Source: Haematospirillum jordaniae (lineage in GTDB: Bacteria; Pseudomonadota; Alphaproteobacteria; Rhodospirillales; Rhodospirillaceae). From it: a DNA stretch of 64,000 nt. Shown in pieces: positions 58,885 to 64,000 of the stretch. A program made the position numbers and the translations under genes. The notes under the pieces were generated by a model. The model saw nothing but the letters and a program-made list of their open reading frames with translations. It had not been told where the DNA came from and searched no databases. The stretch's first letter is position 1, and each line of letters begins with the position of its first letter. Where the stretch lies: positions 1,480,001-1,544,000 of the forward strand of contig NZ_CP014525.1 in assembly GCF_001611975.1 (NCBI RefSeq), written 5' to 3'.

Positions 58885-61632
58885 GTGCGCCAGAACAGGT
58901 CTGTTATTGTCATTATGCTTTCTGCCTTGGGCCTTCTTGTCCTGTGGACAATCTGGTTCGAGTGGCAGAGCCATGGCCGTGCGCTGGAATCATCGCGTCG
59001 GGAAGCTGTGGCGATGGTGGGGGCGTCTGCGGCAGCTCTTTCGTCTTCCCTGCGTGCTGTGGATGTGGCCCTGATTTCGGCGCTTTCTGTTCTGGAGGCA
59101 GGCAGTTTTGACGTCCAGTCACGCTATGCCAGCATTGTATCCCAGTTGCGCCGCCACGCCATGTCTACTCCTGCAATTGATGATATCCTGGTCTTTGACC
59201 AGAATGGTGATGTTGTTTTTCACAGTGGCTATGACATCCTTCCCCGTCTTAATGTTGCAGACCGGCAGTATTTTCGTTTCTTTGCTGATGGGTTGAACGA
59301 AGGCAATGATGTCCTGTTTGTCGGCGACCCCGTAACCGGCCGCATCAGCGGCGAATGGTTTATTGCCATGGCGCGCCGGTTGTCCAGTTCTGACGGGGCG
59401 TTTTCCGGAGTAATCTTGGCAACAGTCGGAACGGTTCCCCTTGCATCGCACGTTCGCTATCTTGCCTCACGAACCGGGGCGTCTGTTGTTCTTGTGACAG
59501 GAACGGGTGCGGTGGTTGAGGCCGAAGTACCTCCCCAGCGCAATAATTGGACAGGGCGCAAGGTGTATAGCCTCCCTCTGGGTCCATTGCCGGTAGAAGA
59601 GTCCCTTCTGGTTGATACTGTTCTTGAGGATGAACAGTGGATGACGGTCATTCGTCGGGTCGATGATCTGCCCTTGGCCCTGATCTTGTCCCGGCCATGG
59701 TCGGTTGCCTTGGCAGAGTGGTACAGCACCCTTGTACGGGAACTGTTTCTTCTTTTCGGAGCGTTGGTCGCCTTGTCCCTGCTGTGGTGGCCACTGTCCC
59801 GGGCGATTGCAGATCGTAACCGTTTGTTCGAGCTGTCTCCGGATCCGGTGTGTATTCTGGATCCGGAGGGTGCTTTTGTGTCGGTCAATCCTGCGTGGGG
59901 GTATGTGCTGGGGGTAGAGCCGGGCAGCCTGCTCCGCAAGTTGTTATCGGACTTTGTTGTTTCCGATGACCGCAAGGCATTTCATGATGTTGTTGCCCGT
60001 TTGATTGAGGGGGCAAGGGTTGAGGAATTTGTTGTTCATGTGACGGGGGTAGGTGGTAACAAGACGCCCCTGTCCTTTACGGCTGTCAGTGACAGTGCTG
60101 GTATTTTCGCAATAGCCCGTAACATCAGTCGCCGTCTTTCGGCTGAAAGCGCGTTGCGGCAAAGCGAGCAAAGGTTTCGGGATGTTGCTGAAGCATCAGG
60201 GGAATTTGTCTGGGAAGTTGATGCGGCTGGTTGCATCGTCTTTGTGACAGAGCGCGTGCAGGGTGTTCTTGGTTATCGTCCGCCCGATATGAAAGGCTGT
60301 TTGTTTGTCTCTTTCATGCGTGGAGAGACCCGGAGGTTTCTTGAGTCCTCCCTAGGGCGCTTGACAGGATTTCGGATGGAGGCAGATGCATCGCGCGCCG
60401 ATGGAACATCTGTTCGTTTGCGGTTGTCCGGGCTTCCCATTCTGACAGAGGATGGTCATCTGAATGGATTTCGGGGAACAGCCCTAGACATTACGGAAAG
60501 CTACTTGGCCCGGCAGGCGCTGCAGGATAGCGAAGAGCGGTTCCGTACCATCGTTAACACCGTTGTTGATGGAATTATAACAATCAACGAGCGAGGCATG
60601 GTTCTATCTGTCAACCCCGCGGCAGAAAGAATGTTTGGTTATACGGCGGCCGATATGATGGGCCACGATGTCTCCATGCTGATGCCAGAGTCTTATGCAG
60701 CTCATCATGGGCAGTATATTGCCGATTATTTGGAGCACGGTGTTCCCAAGGCTATCGGGATGGTGCGCGAGCTGGAGGCTCTGCGAAAGAACGGAGAGCT
60801 TTTTCCCATTGAACTGGCGGTCAGTGAGGTCTGGATTGGTGGTGTTCGTCTCTTTATTGGCGTAGTGCGTGATATTTCCGAGCGCAAGCGTGTAGAGAGA
60901 ATGAAAAGCGAGTTCGTGTCTACAGTTAGTCACGAATTAAGAACACCCTTGACGTCAATCCGTGGATCACTGGGGCTGGTTGGTGCCGGTGCGGCCGGTG
61001 TTCTTCCCGAGAAGGCGAATGAGCTGATCCATATTGCCCACTCAAACTGTGAGCGGCTTATCCGGTTGGTCAATGACATTCTGGATATCCAGAAGATAGA
61101 AGCAGGCCGCATGGTCTTTGACATGCAGGTTATTGACTTCTCTGATGTCATAAGGCGCTCCATTACGGATAACGAGGCTTTTGCCAACCAGTACAAGGTC
61201 AAGGTCATTGCGACAGCTTTACCTGACCATGTCATGGTACATGGGGACAGGGACCGGCTTTTTCAGGTTGTGACAAACCTTCTGTCGAATGCGGTCAAGT
61301 TTTCTCCATCTGGCGGCGCGGTCAACGTTGGTGTCCAGTTGTCGGGACCAATGGTGCACCTGACGGTAGAGGATTTCGGCCCCGGTATTCCTGAAAGTTT
61401 TCGTGACGATATTTTTCAGAAATTTTCACAGGCCGACTCCACGGATCGCCGCGCCAAGGGGGGGACCGGGCTTGGCTTGTCCATTGCCAAGGCGATCGTC
61501 GAGCATCACGGTGGACACATTGGATTTCATTCAGTTGAAGGGCAGGGAACAACATTTTATGTTGATATTCCGGCTGTTGGTGATTCCGGGCGTGCGCAAC
61601 CGACAGGACATGGCAAGGAGGGTTCATGGTGA
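58885..61632 (+). CDS. Membrane-bound sensor histidine kinase with extracytoplasmic dCache-like domain and three PAS domains
   Basis: The 915-residue kinase has a first membrane helix (about residues 6-25), a 250-residue periplasmic dCache-like region (DVALISALSVLEAG, ADRQYFRFF, SGVILATVGT) and a second helix near 290 (LFLLFGALVALSLLWW). Three PAS domains follow at about 310-415, 430-545 and 550-670. HisKA has the phospho-His in STVSHELRTPLTSI, and HATPase has NLLSNAVKFSPSG, VEDFGPGIP and GGTGLGLSIAKAI. The GTG at 58885 is chosen because AAAGG precedes it by eight bases. Its stop overlaps the start of the response regulator gene by 7 bases, so the two are a coupled pair. Confidence 0.92.
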   Translation: MRQNRSVIVIMLSALGLLVLWTIWFEWQSHGRALESSRREAVAMVGASAAALSSSLRAVDVALISALSVLEAGSFDVQSRYASIVSQLRRHAMSTPAIDDILVFDQNGDVVFHSGYDILPRLNVADRQYFRFFADGLNEGNDVLFVGDPVTGRISGEWFIAMARRLSSSDGAFSGVILATVGTVPLASHVRYLASRTGASVVLVTGTGAVVEAEVPPQRNNWTGRKVYSLPLGPLPVEESLLVDTVLEDEQWMTVIRRVDDLPLALILSRPWSVALAEWYSTLVRELFLLFGALVALSLLWWPLSRAIADRNRLFELSPDPVCILDPEGAFVSVNPAWGYVLGVEPGSLLRKLLSDFVVSDDRKAFHDVVARLIEGARVEEFVVHVTGVGGNKTPLSFTAVSDSAGIFAIARNISRRLSAESALRQSEQRFRDVAEASGEFVWEVDAAGCIVFVTERVQGVLGYRPPDMKGCLFVSFMRGETRRFLESSLGRLTGFRMEADASRADGTSVRLRLSGLPILTEDGHLNGFRGTALDITESYLARQALQDSEERFRTIVNTVVDGIITINERGMVLSVNPAAERMFGYTAADMMGHDVSMLMPESYAAHHGQYIADYLEHGVPKAIGMVRELEALRKNGELFPIELAVSEVWIGGVRLFIGVVRDISERKRVERMKSEFVSTVSHELRTPLTSIRGSLGLVGAGAAGVLPEKANELIHIAHSNCERLIRLVNDILDIQKIEAGRMVFDMQVIDFSDVIRRSITDNEAFANQYKVKVIATALPDHVMVHGDRDRLFQVVTNLLSNAVKFSPSGGAVNVGVQLSGPMVHLTVEDFGPGIPESFRDDIFQKFSQADSTDRRAKGGTGLGLSIAKAIVEHHGGHIGFHSVEGQGTTFYVDIPAVGDSGRAQPTGHGKEGSW

Positions 61633-62015
61633 CCCTGCAGCGGGTGCTTTACGTGGAAGATGACCCTGATATTCAAGCCATTGCCACTTTGGCCTTGGTT
61701 GATGTCGGAGGGTTGGAGGTAACGGCCTGTTCATCGGGGGATGAGGCGTTGTCGGCTTTTCCCTCGGCAGATCCCCAGATCGTTCTTCTGGACGTTATGA
61801 TGCCGGGCATGGATGGCCCGGGTACCCTGCAAGCCTTGCGGAAGCTTCCAGGCGGTGATCGTGTTCCTGTTGCTTTCATGACAGCCAAGGTCCAGTCGCA
61901 CGAAGTGGCCCGCTATCTTGATATGGGAGCAGCCGGCGTTATCAGCAAGCCGTTCGACCCCATGACATTGGCTGAACAAGTCCGGACAATCTGGCAGCGT
62001 GCGGAGGGTATATGA
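61626..62015 (+). CDS. Single-domain response regulator
   Basis: The 129-residue protein is a REC domain alone: LYVEDDPDIQAIATLAL (acidic pair), IVLLDVMMPGMDGPG with the phospho-Asp near residue 58, VAFMTAK (conserved Thr) and GVISKPFDPMTLAEQV (conserved Lys). With no output domain it is likely a shuttle in a phosphorelay between the upstream kinase and the downstream Hpt-GGDEF protein. The start overlaps the kinase stop and its own stop overlaps the next start (ATGA), forming a tightly coupled three-gene operon. Confidence 0.93.
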   Translation: MVTLQRVLYVEDDPDIQAIATLALVDVGGLEVTACSSGDEALSAFPSADPQIVLLDVMMPGMDGPGTLQALRKLPGGDRVPVAFMTAKVQSHEVARYLDMGAAGVISKPFDPMTLAEQVRTIWQRAEGI

Positions 62016-63667
62016 CCGAAGGCAAGCTGCGTGATTTGATTATACGCTATGTCCATTCCCTTGATGCACGGCGTGTATCGATGCAGGAAGCCGTTGATCA
62101 TTTTGTGTCGCTTGCCGAGACGGGTAAGGATATCCGTCTTGATCGTTGCTTTGCTGATTTCCGGCGTGATTCCCATCAGTTGGCTGGATCTGCCGGCAGT
62201 ATGGGGTTTGCAGCGCTCGGGCGTGCGGCCATGGCGCTGGAAGTGATGATCAATGCACTGGTCGAGCGTCAGTCTCCACCTTCTGTACGTGATGTTCGGC
62301 AAATGCGCGCTTTGTTCGAGCGCGTTGTTCTGCGTATGGAAGCAACCAATGCGGAAGACAGCACCCTTTTTGCCCTGTCTCACGACGGGGCAGAGGATGC
62401 ACCATCGGGACAGCCCCGTATTATTGCCCTTGTGTCCTCTGCGCTTGGGGAGTTCACACGGTTAGCCCAAGAGCTCCAACCCTTTGGCCTAGAGCTATCC
62501 CTGTGCAGTAACCGGGATTGCTTTATGGCATTGTTACAGGACAATCAGCTACGGGCTGTGTTGTTTGACAGGCATGCTACAGTATCCGGTTTTTCTGCTG
62601 ATCAGGTTCGGGCCCTGTGCCCACCCTCTGTGTCCTTGGTTATTTTATCAGACAAGATAGACCTGCGGTGCCGTGTCGATGCGTGGCATAACGGTGCGGG
62701 TTCTGTCATCGATATTAGCAGTGGCGGCGCCGAGGTTGTTGATGCCATCGAGCATGCCGCCGGCCCCATTGGTTATGCTGTGCCGCGTGTTCTTATTGTT
62801 GATGATGACGAGGCTATCTTGGCTGTCTGCGAGCACGTGCTGTCCGAGGTTGGTATTTCGTGCGAAACATTGCCGCATGCTGAAAATATTCTGGATGTGA
62901 TCAGCGTGTTCCGGCCAGATCTGTTGGTCATTGACCGGCATATGCCTGACTTCAGTGGTCTTGAGGTTGCGGCTGCTATACGCCAGCAGCCCGCTTATAC
63001 AAATTTGCCACTGATTTTCCTGACGCGGGATGACAACCTAGAATCACGCATTGATGCCATTCGTGCTGGTGGAGATGGCTATGTCACCAAGCCGGTTGAT
63101 ATGGAGTATCTGATTGCCTTGGTGCGGCAGCGTATTCTGAGATCCCGGCAGTTGCAGGGTATGATCAGTCGTGATGGTTTGACCGGTCTGCTCAATCACG
63201 CCGCTTTCTACAAGCGCTTGGAGGTCGAGATTGCACAGGCCCACCGTAGCGGGAATCCGCTTTCCGTCATGCTTCTCGATCTGGATTATTTCAAGAAAGT
63301 CAATGATACGTGGGGGCATCCAACGGGTGATGCCGTATTGCAGTCCTTGGCCCGGCTTTTGCGCCAGCGGCTACGGTCCGGTGACCTGTGTGGTCGTCTT
63401 GGCGGGGAAGAATTTGCCATTCTACTGACCGGTACCAAGGGGTCCGATGCCCTGCGTGTGGGGGGGGAGCTTCTGGATGCCTTCCGTGATATTACCCATC
63501 ACAGTGGTTCAGAAACATTCACCCTTACATTCAGTGCCGGTGTGGCGGAACTAACAGCAGGTATTGCTGCGGATCAGCTTCTTGCTTCTGCAGATCGTGC
63601 GCTTTATGCGGCCAAGCGTGGTGGCCGTGCGCAAGTATATCGTGACGTGGATATCTCTTCTGACTGA
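62012..63667 (+). CDS. Hpt - pseudo-REC - REC - GGDEF diguanylate cyclase
   Basis: The 551-residue protein has an Hpt domain (RDSHQLAGSAGSMGFAALG near residues 50-70, phospho-His in HQLAGSAG). A receiver-like domain with degraded acidic positions follows at about 125-245 (IIALVSSALGEF, DRHATVSGFSADQ). A full REC follows (VLIVDDDEAILAVCEH, phospho-Asp in LLVIDRHMPDFSG, TRDD, VTKPVDMEY), then the GGDEF domain: RDGLTGLLNHAAF and CGRLGGEEFAILLTG with intact GGEEF active site, giving c-di-GMP synthesis. The Asp in LLDLDYFKKVND binds metal. It combines phosphotransfer input with c-di-GMP output downstream of the membrane kinase. Confidence 0.92.
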   Translation: MTEGKLRDLIIRYVHSLDARRVSMQEAVDHFVSLAETGKDIRLDRCFADFRRDSHQLAGSAGSMGFAALGRAAMALEVMINALVERQSPPSVRDVRQMRALFERVVLRMEATNAEDSTLFALSHDGAEDAPSGQPRIIALVSSALGEFTRLAQELQPFGLELSLCSNRDCFMALLQDNQLRAVLFDRHATVSGFSADQVRALCPPSVSLVILSDKIDLRCRVDAWHNGAGSVIDISSGGAEVVDAIEHAAGPIGYAVPRVLIVDDDEAILAVCEHVLSEVGISCETLPHAENILDVISVFRPDLLVIDRHMPDFSGLEVAAAIRQQPAYTNLPLIFLTRDDNLESRIDAIRAGGDGYVTKPVDMEYLIALVRQRILRSRQLQGMISRDGLTGLLNHAAFYKRLEVEIAQAHRSGNPLSVMLLDLDYFKKVNDTWGHPTGDAVLQSLARLLRQRLRSGDLCGRLGGEEFAILLTGTKGSDALRVGGELLDAFRDITHHSGSETFTLTFSAGVAELTAGIAADQLLASADRALYAAKRGGRAQVYRDVDISSD

Positions 63668-63697
63668 CATCCTGTTCTTGCTTGTCTGGTGGTATCT

Positions 63698-64000
63698 GTG
63701 CTTCCTTTACGCCTTGGGGTGTATATGGGTGGGCGAGGCACTGTGTTCTGGTTTGTTGATGTGGGGGAGGGGGCATTTCCGTCGGGTAATTCGCGTCCGT
63801 TGCGGGAGCATTTGCTCCGGAGGTACTTGTCTGGCTCTATAGCTGCTCGCGTTTTGGCCAATATAGCTGCCTCCTTGGCAGTTATTGCCCTGCTGTTCGC
63901 TGTTCCTGTTGATATGGTTGGCGGGATTCTCTGGGGGGGCAGTGTTCTTGCATTTGGATTATTTGCTGTTGTCTGGAGAATATTCTGGCGTGCTCGCCTT
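63698..64000 (+). CDS. Unidentified membrane protein, 5' part (runs off right edge)
   Basis: A frame stays open to the window edge (101 codons from a GTG at 63698; other starts are an ATG at 63725 and a GTG at 63764). The first 40 residues are soluble (RPLREHLLRRYLSGSIAAR). Two hydrophobic segments follow (VLANIAASLAVIALLFAVPVD, split at the middle, and LWGGSVLAFGLFAVVWRIF). It follows the GGDEF gene by about 30-100 bases on the same strand, so it may belong to the same signalling operon; a membrane sensor is likely but the family cannot be named. The start is uncertain. Confidence 0.45.
   Translation, partial: MLPLRLGVYMGGRGTVFWFVDVGEGAFPSGNSRPLREHLLRRYLSGSIAARVLANIAASLAVIALLFAVPVDMVGGILWGGSVLAFGLFAVVWRIFWRARL

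Noticed and set aside
1..64000. CRISPR array, transposase, phage or toxin-antitoxin module
   Set aside because: No regularly spaced repeats, DDE or recombinase motifs, or paired small toxin-antitoxin genes were seen on either strand.

Overview
The window is chromosomal DNA of an alphaproteobacterium, most likely of the Rhodospirillales. GC content is moderate (judged by eye, not computed). Supporting points are a class II DAHP synthase, a MaoC-phosphotransacetylase fusion next to acetate kinase, a PAS_5-type protein, a TauE/SafE exporter and several multi-domain PAS kinases. Genus and species cannot be fixed from sequence alone. I see no insertion sequence, integrase, phage module, CRISPR array or rRNA operon. 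Genes are densely packed: four convergent pairs have abutting or overlapping stop codons.

Layout. 1-5.6 kb: the 5' part of hemN, hyi, parE, a YciA thioesterase, a membrane-anchored cytochrome c and tRNA-Val. 5.9-19.4 kb: amino-sugar genes glmU-glmS, then an atypical AAC(3)-like acetyltransferase plus DUF4910 peptidase pair, a GNAT enzyme, glutathione reductase, class II DAHP synthase, nicotinate phosphoribosyltransferase with NAD synthetase, and a glutamyl-tRNA synthetase. 19.4-29.4 kb: a TauE exporter, a decayed AMP-forming ligase, dadA, photolyase, HIT, STAS and ExoD genes, then a 773-residue unrecognised repeat protein and a MarR-like regulator. 29.7-34.4 kb: a nucleoside uptake and catabolism operon, nupC-deoC-deoB-cdd-udp. 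34.9-37.8 kb: tRNA-Glu, a pseudouridine synthase, a KamA-type radical SAM protein and a methyltransferase. 37.8-47.0 kb: a fatty-acid uptake and beta-oxidation cluster (fadL, fadD, thiolase, bifunctional HAD/ECH, acyl-CoA dehydrogenase, thioesterase). 47.2-54.6 kb: an IscU-like protein, a PAS protein, an FtsK translocase without a membrane domain, an alpha/beta hydrolase, yaaA, and ackA with the MaoC-Pta fusion. 54.8-64 kb: a signalling region with a soluble hybrid kinase, then a membrane PAS kinase - response regulator - Hpt/REC/GGDEF operon, and the start of another membrane protein.

The most interesting locus lies at 56.96-58.70 kb, between the two kinases. A 22-codon ORF with a good ribosome binding site is followed after 21 bases by a DUF692 (MNIO, MbnB/BufB-like) gene, which overlaps a DUF2063 (BufC/HvfC-like) gene. 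This is the core of a RiPP-type peptide-modification system. The candidate precursor has no Cys and no signal peptide, so it fits neither the methanobactin nor the bufferin pattern and could represent an undescribed class.

Functions within modules fit together. Exogenous nucleosides are imported and converted to bases and central-carbon intermediates. Long-chain fatty acids are imported, activated and oxidised to acetyl-CoA. The Pta/AckA pair can interconvert acetyl-CoA, acetyl phosphate and acetate. The kinase-regulator-diguanylate cyclase operon is likely to feed a phosphorelay into c-di-GMP output.
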